Shown here in pieces: positions 9,479 through 19,102 of a DNA stretch of 64,000 nucleotides. Location: positions 1,419,501 through 1,483,500 of the forward strand of contig NZ_CP137852.1 of NCBI RefSeq assembly GCF_033547095.1, given 5' to 3'. Made by a program: the position numbers and the translations under genes. The notes under the pieces were generated by a model. It saw only the letters and a list, made by a program, of their open reading frames with translations, was not told the origin of the DNA and made no database searches. The stretch is from Sediminicoccus rosea. GTDB taxonomy: Bacteria; Pseudomonadota; Alphaproteobacteria; Acetobacterales; Acetobacteraceae. Each line of letters opens with the position of its first letter. The first letter of the stretch is position 1.

Positions 9479-10074
9479 TATTTCCCCTGGCCGATGCGCG
9501 GCTCGGTGCGGGTGATCAGCCGCTGGATATTCGCCTCATGCCGCATCACGACATAGACGGCGATGATGGTGATGGCGACGGCGGCGTCGAAGCGCAGCAC
9601 GAGGAAGGCGGTGATGGCCGCCACCACCATGGCGGAAAGCGCGCCGACGGAGGAGATGCGCGAGGTGGCCGCGCCCACGATCCAGCCGGCCGCCGCCGCG
9701 ACGAAGACACCCCAGCCGAGGCCCAGGAAGACGCCGAGGGCGGTCGCCACCCCCTTGCCGCCCTTGCCGCCCAGCCAGGGCGGATGGCAATGGCCCAGCA
9801 CCGCGGCCAGCGCCGCCATCGGCGCATTCGCCGCGCCGAACAGCCAGGTGACCAGCACCACCGCCAGCACACCCTTGCCGAAATCCAGCAGCAACGTCCC
9901 CGCCGCCAGCCATTTCTTGCCGGTGCGCAGGACGTTGGTGGCGCCGATATTGCCCGAGCCGATGCTGCGGATGTCGCCAAGTCCGGCCGCGCGCGTCAGC
10001 AGCAGGCCGAAGGGGATGGAGCCGAGCAGGCCGGCCAGCAGCGCGGCGAGGCCGGTGGATAGGATGTCGTCCAT
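9478..10074 (-). CDS. plsY: acyl-phosphate:glycerol-3-phosphate acyltransferase PlsY
   Basis: A 198-residue inner-membrane enzyme that transfers an acyl group from acyl-phosphate to glycerol-3-phosphate, the first step of phospholipid synthesis. Conserved cytoplasmic motifs are visible: SIPFGLLLTRAAGLGDIRSI, GSGNIGATNVLRTGKK and GGKGGKGVATALG, set between about five hydrophobic helices. I chose the ATG at 10074 because the family starts there and it overlaps the pyrC stop as ATGA; the longer upstream frame is only the antisense-like remainder of pyrC. Confidence 0.94.
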   Translation of the reverse strand: MDDILSTGLAALLAGLLGSIPFGLLLTRAAGLGDIRSIGSGNIGATNVLRTGKKWLAAGTLLLDFGKGVLAVVLVTWLFGAANAPMAALAAVLGHCHPPWLGGKGGKGVATALGVFLGLGWGVFVAAAAGWIVGAATSRISSVGALSAMVVAAITAFLVLRFDAAVAITIIAVYVVMRHEANIQRLITRTEPRIGQGK

Positions 10075-11342
10075 CAGCCGAAGACCCTGCGCCCCGCCTT
10101 GAAGGTGGCCATGACCTTGCCCTCCAGCGCGCGGCCGTCGAAGGGCGAGTTCTGCGCCTTGCCCGGCAATTGCCCCGCCTTCACCTGCCAGGCGCGGTCG
10201 GGCCAGAAAAGGCAGAGATCCGCCGGCGCGCCCATGGCGAGGCGCCCGCAATCCAGGCCCAGCAGCGCGGCCGGGCGATGCGTCATCAGGCCGAGGGCCG
10301 TCAGCAGGGGCAGGTTGCCGCCATGCACCTGCGCCAGCGTCACCCCCAGCAGGGTCGCGAGGCCGACGCCGCCCGCCTCGGCCTGGGCGAAGGGCAGGCG
10401 CTTGTCATCCGCGTCGCGCGGCTGGTGGTCGGAGGCGATGGCGTCGATCGTGCCATCGGCCAGCGCGGCCAGCACGGCGAGGCGGTCTTCCTCGCGCCGC
10501 AGCGGCGGGCTGAGCTTGGCGTAGGAGCGGAAATCGCCGATCGCCGTCTCGTTCAGGTCGAAATAGGGCGGCGCGGTATCGCAGGTGACGTGCAGCCCCT
10601 CGGCCTTGGCCGCGCGGATCAGGTCGAGCGCCGCACCGGTGCTGACATGGCCGAAATGCACATGGCCGGAGGTGAGGCGCGCGAGGGCGATGTCGCGCGC
10701 CACCATGATCGCCTCCGCTGCCGCGGGGATGCCGGGCAGGCCGAGGCGCGTGGCGAGTTCGCCCTCGGTGGCCGAGCCGGTGCCGGCGAGCGAGGGGTCT
10801 TCCGGGTGCTGCACCACCATGGCGCCGAAGGCCCGCGCATAGGAAAGGGCGAGGCGCATCATCCGCGCCGAGCCGATCGCCTTGGCGCCGTCACTGAAGC
10901 CGGCCGCCCCCGCCTCCCGCAGCAGGCCGTATTCGGAGAGCTCCTTGCCGGCGCAATGCTTGGTCGCCGCGCCATAGGGCAGCAGGGTCAGGCTGCCGGT
11001 CGTCTCGCCACGGCGGATGATGAATTCGATCAGCGCGGGGTCATCCAGCGCGGGCTCGGTGTCGGGCAGCAGGGCGAGGGTGGTGATGCCGCCCGCCGCC
11101 GCCGCCTGGGCCGCACTCGCGATGGTCTCGCGGTGCTCCGCGCCCGGCTCGCCGATGCTGGCGCGCATGTCCACGAGGCCGGGGCAGAGGCAGGCGCCGC
11201 CCGCATCCAGCACCGGCACGCCCTCCGCCGGCGCGCCGGTCAGGCTCGCGATGCGGCCGTTCTCGATGAGGAGCGTGCCAGGGGCGTCGAGGCCGCTCGC
11301 TGGATCGAGCAGGCGGGCATTGGTGATGAGGAGATGTGCCAT
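10074..11342 (-). CDS. pyrC: dihydroorotase-like PyrC' lacking the catalytic metal ligands
   Basis: A 422-residue amidohydrolase-fold protein of the type I dihydroorotase group. The usual zinc motif DLHVHLREPG is replaced by DMRASIGEPG (residues 58-67), so both histidines and the substrate arginine are missing. The TPHH segment is APPY, and the terminal DHAPH is DHQPR. It therefore looks non-catalytic, like Pseudomonas PyrC' (PyrX), which holds aspartate transcarbamoylase together. pyrB lies 1.8 kb upstream on the same strand, separated by a GNAT gene and a rightward gene. The start at 11342 matches the family N-terminus. Confidence 0.85.
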   Translation of the reverse strand: MAHLLITNARLLDPASGLDAPGTLLIENGRIASLTGAPAEGVPVLDAGGACLCPGLVDMRASIGEPGAEHRETIASAAQAAAAGGITTLALLPDTEPALDDPALIEFIIRRGETTGSLTLLPYGAATKHCAGKELSEYGLLREAGAAGFSDGAKAIGSARMMRLALSYARAFGAMVVQHPEDPSLAGTGSATEGELATRLGLPGIPAAAEAIMVARDIALARLTSGHVHFGHVSTGAALDLIRAAKAEGLHVTCDTAPPYFDLNETAIGDFRSYAKLSPPLRREEDRLAVLAALADGTIDAIASDHQPRDADDKRLPFAQAEAGGVGLATLLGVTLAQVHGGNLPLLTALGLMTHRPAALLGLDCGRLAMGAPADLCLFWPDRAWQVKAGQLPGKAQNSPFDGRALEGKVMATFKAGRRVFG

Positions 11343-11386
11343 CGCCCCCGTTATAGCCGGGGCCGCGCGCCGCGCCACGGGGCGCC

Positions 11387-11842
11387 TCAGCCGAGCGCCT
11401 TTTCCATGAAGACGCGACGATGCCCGTGCTGCTCGCCCCGGTGCGTCTCCCGATAGCCGAGGTGCCTGTAGAGGGTGATGTTCTCCACCATCTTCTCGTT
11501 GGTGTAGAGCCAGATGCGCGTGTGGCCGCGGCGCCGCGCCTCCTCCTCGGCGAAGGCCATGAGGCGGCGGCCCTGGCCTGTTCCCCGCGCCTCGGCGGCG
11601 ACGGCGATATTGTCGATCAGCATCCCCTCGGCGGTATCCTCCAGCACCAGGGCGCCGATGGAGGCGCCAGCTTCCTCCAGCACCCAAGCCTGCCCAGCGG
11701 CGATGCGCGCCGCGTAATCGTCGGTCATCGGCGCCGGCTCGCGGCCCAGGCGGGGGACATAATGGGCATAGGCGGCGCGCACGAGGGCGCGCAGGGTCTC
11801 GGCCTCATGGGGGCGGGCGGGGCGGAGGTGGATCGAGGCCAT
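11387..11842 (-). CDS. GNAT family N-acetyltransferase
   Basis: A 151-residue single-domain acetyltransferase. Core motif A is IDNIAVAAEARGTGQGRRLM, which contains the acetyl-CoA pyrophosphate loop, and motif B is ENITLYRHLGYRETHR. Members acetylate amines of small molecules or proteins; the substrate is not visible. It sits 44 bases upstream of pyrC on the same strand. It is divergent from the MCP-Cache gene, with 184 bases between them. Confidence 0.88.
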   Translation of the reverse strand: MASIHLRPARPHEAETLRALVRAAYAHYVPRLGREPAPMTDDYAARIAAGQAWVLEEAGASIGALVLEDTAEGMLIDNIAVAAEARGTGQGRRLMAFAEEEARRRGHTRIWLYTNEKMVENITLYRHLGYRETHRGEQHGHRRVFMEKALG

Positions 11843-12026
11843 CTCTGGAAAGGTAGGGCATGGCGCCGCGTGGCGGAATCGCCGAAGTGCCGCATCCTCC
11901 CGCCCGCCAAGGCCCGATGTCGCAGGGGGAAAGTGGCGCCAGCGCTGCCGCCATCGGGGCTGCGCATGACAAATTGTTTACCATCATCGGCTAGCTGCAT
12001 GCGCGATCAAAAGAGGATCCGGAACC

Positions 12027-13118
12027 TTGCCGACCGAGCGCGCTTCATTCCCCGCTTCGCGACCCGATGACGGACCCATGCGGCAGGCCGCCCCGGAACG
12101 CGTCCTGCACCTCGTGGAGCGGGCCGCCGATGTCGCGGGCGCCAAGGTGAAGGCCATCCAGGCCATCACGCGGCAGACCCGCGTGCTCGCCCTCAATGCC
12201 ACGATCGAGGCGGCGCGGGCCGGCGAAATGGGGCGTGGCTTCAGCGTCGTCGCAGGCGAGGTGAAGACCGTCTCGAGCGAGGTGACGCGTCTGGCGACCG
12301 AGATGGAGACAGAACTCTCCGGGGCCTTCGACGAATTGCGCGAGGTTGGGCGCAGCATGCTGCGTGACGTCCGTGGGCAGCGCCTGGTGAACCTCGCGCT
12401 CAACGCGATCGAGATCATGGACCGCAACCTGTATGAGCGCACCTGCGACGTCCGCTGGTGGGCCACCGATTCCGCCGTGGTCGAGGCGCTGGCCGACCCG
12501 TCGGCCCCGCGTTGCGCCCATGCCGCGAAGCGGCTTGGTGTCATCCTCTCCGCCTATACCGTCTATCTCGACCTTTGGCTGGCGGATGCGACGGGCCGGG
12601 TCATCGCCAATGGCCGGCCGGACCGCTACCCCGGCGTGCGGGGCATGAGCGTGGCCGGCGAGGCCTGGTTCCGCGATGCCCTTGCCTCGCACAGCGGGGA
12701 TGATTTCGCCGTCGCCGACATCACGCCCTGCGCCGCGCTCGGCCAGGCGCCGGTTGCCACCTATGCCGCCGCGGTGCGGGAAGGCGGCGAGGCCCAGGGC
12801 CGCGTGCTCGGCGTGCTTGGCATCCATTTCGACTGGGGCCCGCAGGCGGATGCGGTGATGCGGGGCGTGCGCCTCCTGCCGGAGGAGGTCGCGACGACGC
12901 GTGCGCTGATCCTCGATGCGGGCGGCCGCGTTCTCGCCGCTTCCGATGGCGTGGGCGTGCTGGAGGAAGTCATCGCGCTGCCGCCCGGCGCCGGCGAGTC
13001 GGGTTTCTTCGAAGCGGATGGCCGAGCGATCGCCCATCATGTCACCCCGGGCTACGAGACCTATCGCGGCTTGGGCTGGCGGGGGGCGCTGGTCCAGCGC
13101 CTGGGTGGCGCCGGCTGA
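12027..13118 (+). CDS. cytoplasmic MCP-like signalling protein with C-terminal Cache domain
   Basis: A 363-residue protein (from TTG at 12027; ATG at 12078 is the other choice, and AGAGGA at 12011-12016 favours the TTG). Residues 40-85 match the highly conserved hairpin tip of chemoreceptors ([20 protein letters not shown]), which contacts CheA/CheW. About residues 150-350 form a Cache-like sensor ([32 protein letters not shown]). No signal peptide or membrane helix is visible. The order is the reverse of a classical receptor, and the sensor would be intracellular. It lies between pyrB and the GNAT gene on the opposite strand, so it is probably its own transcription unit. No che genes are nearby. 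Confidence 0.75.
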   Translation: MPTERASFPASRPDDGPMRQAAPERVLHLVERAADVAGAKVKAIQAITRQTRVLALNATIEAARAGEMGRGFSVVAGEVKTVSSEVTRLATEMETELSGAFDELREVGRSMLRDVRGQRLVNLALNAIEIMDRNLYERTCDVRWWATDSAVVEALADPSAPRCAHAAKRLGVILSAYTVYLDLWLADATGRVIANGRPDRYPGVRGMSVAGEAWFRDALASHSGDDFAVADITPCAALGQAPVATYAAAVREGGEAQGRVLGVLGIHFDWGPQADAVMRGVRLLPEEVATTRALILDAGGRVLAASDGVGVLEEVIALPPGAGESGFFEADGRAIAHHVTPGYETYRGLGWRGALVQRLGGAG

Positions 13119-13121
13119 GCC

Positions 13122-14075
13122 TCAGGTGTTGCGCCGCAGATCGCGCGAGAGCACGTCCAGCACCGCCATGCGGACGGCCACACCCATCTCCACCTGCTCG
13201 CCGATCACGCTGCGCTCGGGGTCGTCGGCGATGGCGCTGTCGATCTCGATGCCACGGTTCATGGGGCCCGGATGCATCACGATGGAATCCGGCTTGGCGT
13301 GGGCGAGCTTGGCGGCGTCCAGCCCGTAGAAGCGGAAGAATTCGCGTGGGGAGGGGACGAGGCCGGCATTCATCCGCTCCTTCTGCAGGCGCAGCATCAT
13401 GACCACGTCGGCCCCCTCCAGGCCCGAGCGCATATCGTGATGCACCTCGACGCCGAGGCGCGCGCATTCCGAGGGGATCAGCGTCGGCGGGCCCACCACG
13501 CGCAGCCGGGCGCCCATGGCCGAGAGCAGATGGATGTTGCTGCGTGCCACGCGCGAATGCAGCACATCGCCGCAGATGGCGACGATGAGGCCCTCCAGCC
13601 GGCCCTTGCGGCGGCGGATGGTCAGCGCGTCCAGCAGCGCCTGGGTCGGGTGCTCATGCGTGCCGTCGCCGGCATTGATCACGGCCGCATCCACCTTCTG
13701 CGCCAGCAGGGCCGGCGCGCCCGACTGGGCGTGGCGGATCACCAGCAGGTCCGTGTGCATGGCGTTCAGCGTGGCCGCGGTGTCGAGCAGAGTCTCGCCC
13801 TTGTTCACGCTGCTGGTGGAGACCGACATGTTCACGATGTCCGCACCCAGGCGCTTGCCGGCCAGCTCGAAGCTGGTGCGGGTTCGGGTGCTGTCCTCGA
13901 AGAAGAGGTTGATCAGCGTGCGGCCCTTCAGCAGGTCCCGCTGGGTCTTTCCCTGGCGGTTCAGCAGGGCGTAGCTCTCGGCCAGGTCGAGCAGGGCGGA
14001 GATATGCGGCGGCTCCAGCCCCTCGATGGCCAGGAGGTGCCCCGTGGGCAGGATGGGGTAGGAGAAACCGCTCAT
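13122..14075 (-). CDS. pyrB: aspartate carbamoyltransferase catalytic subunit
   Basis: A 317-residue enzyme that joins carbamoyl phosphate and aspartate in de novo pyrimidine synthesis. The carbamoyl-phosphate signature [20 protein letters not shown] is at about residues 58-77. [15 protein letters not shown] and [11 protein letters not shown] carry further active-site residues. The ATG at 14075 starts seven bases after the ruvX stop. No pyrI regulatory subunit is visible; together with the metal-less PyrC' this suggests the class A-like PyrB-PyrC' complex known in Pseudomonas. Confidence 0.95.
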   Translation of the reverse strand: MSGFSYPILPTGHLLAIEGLEPPHISALLDLAESYALLNRQGKTQRDLLKGRTLINLFFEDSTRTRTSFELAGKRLGADIVNMSVSTSSVNKGETLLDTAATLNAMHTDLLVIRHAQSGAPALLAQKVDAAVINAGDGTHEHPTQALLDALTIRRRKGRLEGLIVAICGDVLHSRVARSNIHLLSAMGARLRVVGPPTLIPSECARLGVEVHHDMRSGLEGADVVMMLRLQKERMNAGLVPSPREFFRFYGLDAAKLAHAKPDSIVMHPGPMNRGIEIDSAIADDPERSVIGEQVEMGVAVRMAVLDVLSRDLRRNT

Positions 14076-14082
14076 GGGCGAT

Positions 14083-14556
14083 TCATGTAGCCCGGGGCGC
14101 GGTGGCATCCAAGGCGGCCTGGAGCATGTAGGCCGCCGCCGCCGAATCCACGGCGGCCGCACGGCGCTTGCGCGTCATGTCCGCCTCCTCGATCAGCATG
14201 CGGTTCACCGCGGCGCTGGAGAGGCGCTCATCCCACATGGCGCAGGGCAGGCCGGCCGCCTCGCTCAGCGCCAGCGCCCAGTCGCCCGCCGCCTGGGCTG
14301 CCGGGCCGCGCGTGCCATCCATGGAGAGAGGCAGCCCCACCACCAGCCCGCCCACCCCCTGCTTTTCGGCGATGGCGCGGATCTCGGCCGCGTTCGCCGC
14401 CAGTTTGCCGCGCTTCAGACTGCCATAGGGGCTGGCCAGCAGCAGCGTCACGTCGCTCAGCGCGAGCCCGATGACCTTGGCCCCGGGGTCCAGCCCGAGC
14501 AGGCGCGCGTGGCGGGGCAGGAGGGCACGGAGATCGGCCATGTTGATGAGAGGCAT
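14083..14556 (-). CDS. ruvX: RuvX/YqgF-type RNase H-fold protein (putative Holliday junction resolvase / pre-16S rRNA nuclease)
   Basis: A 157-residue protein of the YqgF family. The RNase H-fold begins [17 protein letters not shown] with the catalytic aspartate. [14 protein letters not shown] and the terminal acidic motif [13 protein letters not shown] and [11 protein letters not shown] are all present. The family is essential in many bacteria and acts in 16S rRNA 5'-end maturation and possibly junction processing. It heads the leftward ruvX-pyrB unit and is divergent from gatC with about 48 bases between starts, so both promoters share that gap. Confidence 0.92.
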   Translation of the reverse strand: MPLINMADLRALLPRHARLLGLDPGAKVIGLALSDVTLLLASPYGSLKRGKLAANAAEIRAIAEKQGVGGLVVGLPLSMDGTRGPAAQAAGDWALALSEAAGLPCAMWDERLSSAAVNRMLIEEADMTRKRRAAAVDSAAAAYMLQAALDATAPRAT

Positions 14557-14604
14557 GCGCGGCCTTATGGTCCGCCCCCTTCACGAACGGAAGAGTGGTT
14601 TCCC

Positions 14605-14898
14605 ATGTCGCTTGATGCCGCGACGGTGCGTCGCGTCGCCAATCTGGCCCGGTTGCGCCTGGATGATGCCGAGGTTCCCAAGCTCCAGGCCGAGATCAAC
14701 GGCATCCTGGGCTGGATCGAGCAATTGCAGGCGGTGGACACCGATGGGGTCGAACCCATGGCCGGTGGCTCGCCCAGCCCGGTGGCACTCCCCTGGCGGG
14801 CGGATGCCGTGACCGATGGCGGCCAGGCCGACGCCGTGCTGCGCAACGCGCCCGACCGCGAGGGCGAATATTTCGGCGTGCCGAAGGTGGTGGAATGA
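14605..14898 (+). CDS. gatC: Asp-tRNA(Asn)/Glu-tRNA(Gln) amidotransferase subunit GatC
   Basis: A 97-residue subunit that stabilises GatA and holds the GatCAB complex together. It begins [19 protein letters not shown], the family opening, and ends with [13 protein letters not shown], the conserved extended tail that wraps the partner subunits. The complex amidates mischarged Glu-tRNA(Gln) (and Asp-tRNA(Asn)). It is the first gene of a tight gatC-gatA-gatB operon; its stop overlaps the gatA start (ATGATG). Confidence 0.96.
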   Translation: MSLDAATVRRVANLARLRLDDAEVPKLQAEINGILGWIEQLQAVDTDGVEPMAGGSPSPVALPWRADAVTDGGQADAVLRNAPDREGEYFGVPKVVE

Positions 14899-16379
14899 TG
14901 CGCGCGACCGACCTGACCCTCGCCGAGGGCCTCAAGGCGCTGGAGAAGCGCGAGATCAGCGCCGTCGAGCTGACCGACGCCTTCCTCTCCGGCATCGAGC
15001 GGCTGAATCCGCGCCTCAATGCCTATATCACCGTGACGGCCGAGCAGGCTCGCGCATCCGCCGCCGCCTCCGATGCGCGGCGCGCCAAGGGCGAGGCCGG
15101 GCCGCTGGAGGGCATTCCCCTCGGCATCAAGGACCTGTTCTGCACCGAGGGCGTGCGGACCACGGCGGCCTCGAAGATCCTGGGCGAGTTCACGCCCCCC
15201 TATGAGAGCACGGTCAGCGCCAATCTGAAGCGCGATGGCGCGGTGTTCCTCGGCAAGCTGAACCTGGATGAGTTCGCCATGGGCTCGTCCAACACCACCT
15301 CCGCCTTCGGGCCGGTGGAGAACCCCTGGTCCCGCGCCAATGACCCGACGAAGCGGCTGGTGCCCGGCGGCTCCTCGGGCGGTTCGGCCGCCGCGGTCGC
15401 CGCGCGCCTCGCCATGGGTGCGACGGCGACAGACACCGGCGGCTCGATCCGCCAGCCGGCCGCCTTCTGCGGCATCGCCGGCATCAAGCCGACCTATGGG
15501 CGCTGTTCGCGCTGGGGCATCGTGGCCTTCGCCTCCTCGCTCGACCAGGCCGGGCCGGTGGCGCGCTCGGTCGAGGATTGTGCGATCCTGCTGCGCTCCA
15601 TGTCGGGCCATGACCCGAAGGACAGCACCAGCGCCAACCTGCCCGTGCCGGATTTCGCGGCCGCTTGCGGGCGTTCGGTAAAGGGCCTGCGGATCGGCGT
15701 GCCGGCGGAATACACGCTGCCCGGCCTCGCGCCCGAGATCGAGGCGCTGTGGCAGCAGGGCCTGGACTGGCTGAAGCAGCAGGGTGCTGAGATCGTCCCC
15801 ATCAGCCTGCCGCACACCAAATACGCGCTGCCCACCTATTACGTGGTGGCACCCGCCGAGGCCTCTTCCAACCTCGCCCGTTATGACGGCGTGCGCTACG
15901 GCCTGCGCGTGACGGAGCGGGATTCCGACCTGCGCGACCTCTATGAGCGCACCCGCGCCGCCGGCTTCGGCGCCGAGGTGAAGCGCCGCATCATGATCGG
16001 CACCTACGTGCTGAGCGCCGGCTATTACGACGCCTACTACCTGAAGGCGCAGAAGGTCCGCGCGCTGATCGCCCGCGACTTCACCGAGGCCTGGGCGAAG
16101 GTGGACGCGATCGTGACGCCGGCCACGCCCTCCTCCGCCTTCGCCATGGATGAGAAGCAGGATGATCCTGTGACCATGTATCTGAACGACGTCTTCACCG
16201 TGACCGCCAACCTCGCGGGGCTTCCGGGCCTTGCGGTGCCGGCCGGGCTGGACGGGCAGGGGCTGCCGCTCGGCCTGCAGGTGATCGGCCGGCCCTTCGA
16301 TGAGGAAACCGTGTTCGCGGTGGGCGCCGCCCTGGAGCGCGCGGCCGACTTCACCGCCAAGCCGCAGGTGATGGCATGA
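14895..16379 (+). CDS. gatA: Asp-tRNA(Asn)/Glu-tRNA(Gln) amidotransferase subunit GatA (amidase)
   Basis: A 494-residue amidase-signature enzyme that releases ammonia from glutamine for tRNA amidation. The Ser-cisSer-Lys triad is visible as K79 in GIKDLF, the serine pair in [12 protein letters not shown] and the nucleophile in [13 protein letters not shown]. Length is normal for GatA. Two in-frame ATGs (14895, 14898) overlap the gatC stop; either is possible. The stop overlaps the gatB start by four bases, so the three subunits are made in fixed proportion. Confidence 0.97.
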   Translation: MMRATDLTLAEGLKALEKREISAVELTDAFLSGIERLNPRLNAYITVTAEQARASAAASDARRAKGEAGPLEGIPLGIKDLFCTEGVRTTAASKILGEFTPPYESTVSANLKRDGAVFLGKLNLDEFAMGSSNTTSAFGPVENPWSRANDPTKRLVPGGSSGGSAAAVAARLAMGATATDTGGSIRQPAAFCGIAGIKPTYGRCSRWGIVAFASSLDQAGPVARSVEDCAILLRSMSGHDPKDSTSANLPVPDFAAACGRSVKGLRIGVPAEYTLPGLAPEIEALWQQGLDWLKQQGAEIVPISLPHTKYALPTYYVVAPAEASSNLARYDGVRYGLRVTERDSDLRDLYERTRAAGFGAEVKRRIMIGTYVLSAGYYDAYYLKAQKVRALIARDFTEAWAKVDAIVTPATPSSAFAMDEKQDDPVTMYLNDVFTVTANLAGLPGLAVPAGLDGQGLPLGLQVIGRPFDEETVFAVGAALERAADFTAKPQVMA

Positions 16380-17851
16380 GCTACACTCTCAAGGGTGAGA
16401 CCGGGGATTGGGAGGTCGTCTGCGGCCTCGAGATCCATGCGCAGGTGCTCTCCAGGTCCAAGCTGTTCTCGGGTGCCGCGACCGCCTTCGGCGCCGAGCC
16501 CAACAGCCAGGTGAGCTTCGTGGATGCGGGCTTCCCCGGCATGCTGCCCGTCATCAATGAGGAGTGCATCGCACAGGCGGTGCGCACCGGGCTCGGGCTG
16601 AACGCGAAGATCAACCTCTGGTCCCGCTTCGACCGGAAGAACTACTTCTACGCCGACCTGCCGCAGGGCTATCAGATCAGCCAATACGCGCACCCCATCG
16701 TGGGCGAGGGCGTGGTGGAGATCACGCTGGGCGATGGCAGCGTGAAGCAGATCGGCATCACGCGCCTGCACCTCGAGCAGGATGCCGGCAAGTCGCAGCA
16801 TGACCAGCACCCGTCCAAGTCCTTCATCGACCTGAACCGCAGCGGCGTCGCGCTGATGGAGATCGTGAGCGAGCCGGATATCCGCAGCCCGGAGGAAGCC
16901 GGCGCCTACCTCGCCAAGATCCGCCAGATCACGCGCTACCTCGGCACCTGCGACGGCAACATGGACGAGGGCTCGATGCGGGCGGACGTGAATGTCTCCG
17001 TCCGCAAGCCGGGCGAGGCCTTCCGCACGCGCTGCGAGGTGAAGAACGTCAACTCCGTGCGCTTCGTCATGCAGGCCGTGGAGGCCGAGGCGCGTCGGCA
17101 GATCGAAATCTGGGAATCGGGCGGCACGGTCGAGCAGGAAACGCGCCTGTTCGACACGGCGCGGGGCGTCACGCGCTCCATGCGCAGCAAGGAAGACGCG
17201 CATGACTACCGCTACTTCCCCGACCCCGACCTCCCGCCGCTCGTCTTCACGCAGGATTGGGTGGAGCAGCTGAAGGCGACGCTGCCCGAGCTGCCGGATG
17301 CGCGGCGCGCCCGCTACGTCGCGCTCGGCCTCTCGCCCTATGACGCGCATGTGCTGACCATCGAGCGCGAGACCGCCACCTTCTTCGAGGCGGTGCTGGG
17401 CCCGGAGGGGGGCGCCAGGCGCGATGCCAAGACCGTGGCCAATTGGTTGACGGGCGATTTCTTCGGCCATCTCAACAAGCGTGGCCTCGGCATCGAGGAG
17501 AGCCCGGTGCCGGCCGCTGCCCTGGCCGAATTGCTCGACCTGATCGCCAACAAGACCATCAATGGCAAGATCGCCAAGGATGTGCTGGAGATCATGTTCG
17601 ACGAGGGCAAGGGTGCCGCTGCCATCGTGGATGAGCGTGGCCTGCGCCAGGTGGTTGACACGGGCGCGATCGAGGCCGCGGTGGACGCGGTGTTGGCGAA
17701 CAATGCGGGCCAGGTCGCGCAATATCGCGGCGGCAAGGCCGGCCTCTTCGGCTTCTTCGTCGGCCAGACGATGAAGGCCATGGGCGGCAAGGGTAACCCC
17801 GCCCTGGTGAACGAGGTGCTGAAGGCGAAGCTCGGCGAACCGGGCGGGTAA
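16376..17851 (+). CDS. gatB: Asp-tRNA(Asn)/Glu-tRNA(Gln) amidotransferase subunit GatB
   Basis: A 491-residue subunit that binds the mischarged tRNA, activates it with ATP and transfers ammonia. GLEIHAQ near residue 20, [19 protein letters not shown], the aspartyl/glutamyl motif [11 protein letters not shown] and the C-terminal YqeY-like helical domain are present, ending in [10 protein letters not shown]. It starts within the gatA stop (ATGA). Presence of GatCAB suggests that the organism lacks a dedicated GlnRS or AsnRS, which cannot be tested in this window. Confidence 0.97.
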   Translation: MSYTLKGETGDWEVVCGLEIHAQVLSRSKLFSGAATAFGAEPNSQVSFVDAGFPGMLPVINEECIAQAVRTGLGLNAKINLWSRFDRKNYFYADLPQGYQISQYAHPIVGEGVVEITLGDGSVKQIGITRLHLEQDAGKSQHDQHPSKSFIDLNRSGVALMEIVSEPDIRSPEEAGAYLAKIRQITRYLGTCDGNMDEGSMRADVNVSVRKPGEAFRTRCEVKNVNSVRFVMQAVEAEARRQIEIWESGGTVEQETRLFDTARGVTRSMRSKEDAHDYRYFPDPDLPPLVFTQDWVEQLKATLPELPDARRARYVALGLSPYDAHVLTIERETATFFEAVLGPEGGARRDAKTVANWLTGDFFGHLNKRGLGIEESPVPAAALAELLDLIANKTINGKIAKDVLEIMFDEGKGAAAIVDERGLRQVVDTGAIEAAVDAVLANNAGQVAQYRGGKAGLFGFFVGQTMKAMGGKGNPALVNEVLKAKLGEPGG

Positions 17852-17858
17852 GGCGGCC

Positions 17859-18389
17859 GTGCGCCGGGTTGCCATCTTCGGCAATGCGGGCGGCGGCAAG
17901 TCCACCCTGGCGCGGCGCCTCGCCGCCACGACCGGCCTGCCGTTGCACGCGGTGGACCGGATGCGCTTCCGGGACGGCGGCGGGCCGGTCCCGGAGGCGG
18001 AATACCTGTCCCGCCACGCCGAATTGCTGCGGGGCGAGGCCTGGATCATCGAGGGCTTCGGCAGCGTGGAGACGGCCTTCGCGCGTTTCGACAGCGCCGA
18101 CACCCTGATCCATGTGGACCTACCGCTGATCCTTCACCGCTGGTGGGTGACCAAGCGGCTGATCAAGGGCCTCTTCGTCCAGCCGGAGGGCTGGCCGGCC
18201 CGCAGCCCGATCTGGCGCAGCAGCCTGAGCAGCTACCGCGTGATCGGCCCCTGCGACCGGCACCTCACGCCGCGCTACCGCCGCGTGATCCAGGAGATGG
18301 CCGGCACGAAGCGCGTGCACAGCCTGACGTCACCGGCCGCGATCCGGCGTTTCATCGATGCGGTGGCGCAAGAGCACCGGCGGGTGTGA
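17859..18389 (+). CDS. small P-loop ATPase, adenylate-kinase/topology-modulation-protein-like
   Basis: A 176-residue protein with Walker A FGNAGGGKSTLARRL at the N-terminus and the segment LPLHAVDRMRFRDG that marks the FlaR/adenylate-kinase-related group. LIHVDLPL is a plausible Walker B-like strand. Substrate unknown; it probably phosphorylates or hydrolyses a small nucleotide. The start is GTG at 17859, seven bases after gatB, so it is likely the last gene of the gat operon. Confidence 0.75.
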   Translation: MRRVAIFGNAGGGKSTLARRLAATTGLPLHAVDRMRFRDGGGPVPEAEYLSRHAELLRGEAWIIEGFGSVETAFARFDSADTLIHVDLPLILHRWWVTKRLIKGLFVQPEGWPARSPIWRSSLSSYRVIGPCDRHLTPRYRRVIQEMAGTKRVHSLTSPAAIRRFIDAVAQEHRRV

Positions 18390-18405
18390 GGCGAGGGGTG
18401 GCGCC

Positions 18406-18636
18406 TCAGTTGGCGGCGCCGTCCTCTTCCTCGTCTTCCTCGTCCTCTTCCTCGATGTCGTCGAGGTCGAGCACCTCGGCGTCACGCACCACGGCGAGGC
18501 AGGCCGCGAAGGTCTCCAGGAACCATTCGCGATCCCCGTCCTGGTCCTTGCCCTCGGCGGTGGAAATCATCCTGAGCAGGGCGAGGGCCACGGCGGCGTC
18601 ACTGTCGCCCTCGATTTCGATCTTCACATCCGACAT
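18406..18636 (-). CDS. small acidic protein of unknown function
   Basis: A 76-residue protein read on the minus strand from ATG at 18636. The first 50 residues look folded (MSDVKIEIEGDSDAAVALAL, then WFLETFAACLAVVRDAEVL), and the last 20 are almost all Asp/Glu (about 15 of 18). I do not recognise the family. Acidic tails of this sort occur in DNA mimics, chaperone-like proteins and halotolerance proteins, but nothing here decides. It is convergent with the P-loop gene and 74 bases downstream of the TM2 gene on the same strand. Confidence 0.6.
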   Translation of the reverse strand: MSDVKIEIEGDSDAAVALALLRMISTAEGKDQDGDREWFLETFAACLAVVRDAEVLDLDDIEEEDEEDEEEDGAAN

Positions 18637-18710
18637 GCGGCAGCCCTCCGGTTTGGTGCGCGAAGGGTAACGCCGTGGGCCGGCCCGCGTTACCGCGGCC
18701 CGATGACAAT

Positions 18711-19019
18711 TCAGCGCGCCAGCCGGTCGATGACGCGGTTGTTGGCGCGACGTGTCATCCCCGGGATCAGCAGCGCATCCACCACCCACCAGAGGATGAT
18801 GAGGCCGAGGCCGAGATAGCCGATGAACACCAGCGTCAGGAGCAGCGAGACGCCGAACAGCGCCAGCATCAGGAAGCCGCTGATCCAGCGGCCGAGATAC
18901 ATGCGGTGCACGCCGCCATAGCCCAGGAAGAACCAGATCAGGTAGGCCAGCAGCACCGAGCGGCTCTCGGCCTGGTAGCGCAGCTGGGCCAGTGTGTCGG
19001 CGGAGGGGCGGGACGTCAT
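18711..19019 (-). CDS. TM2 domain membrane protein
   Basis: A 102-residue protein with three hydrophobic segments (about residues 20-38, 44-66, 68-88). The TM2 signature is FLGYGGVHRMYLGRWISGFLM, a short loop between helices found in many bacterial and eukaryotic proteins of poorly known role. The N-terminal 20 residues are polar and probably cytoplasmic. It is divergent from the GST gene, with 83 bases between starts. Confidence 0.85.
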   Translation of the reverse strand: MTSRPSADTLAQLRYQAESRSVLLAYLIWFFLGYGGVHRMYLGRWISGFLMLALFGVSLLLTLVFIGYLGLGLIILWWVVDALLIPGMTRRANNRVIDRLAR

Positions 19020-19102
19020 GCGGGGGTCCTGTGCTGGGGGATGCCTCTGGGGCGGCGAAGTGGCATTCTCGTTCTCTCCCCTGTTGGAAAAAAGGCACGC
19101 TG

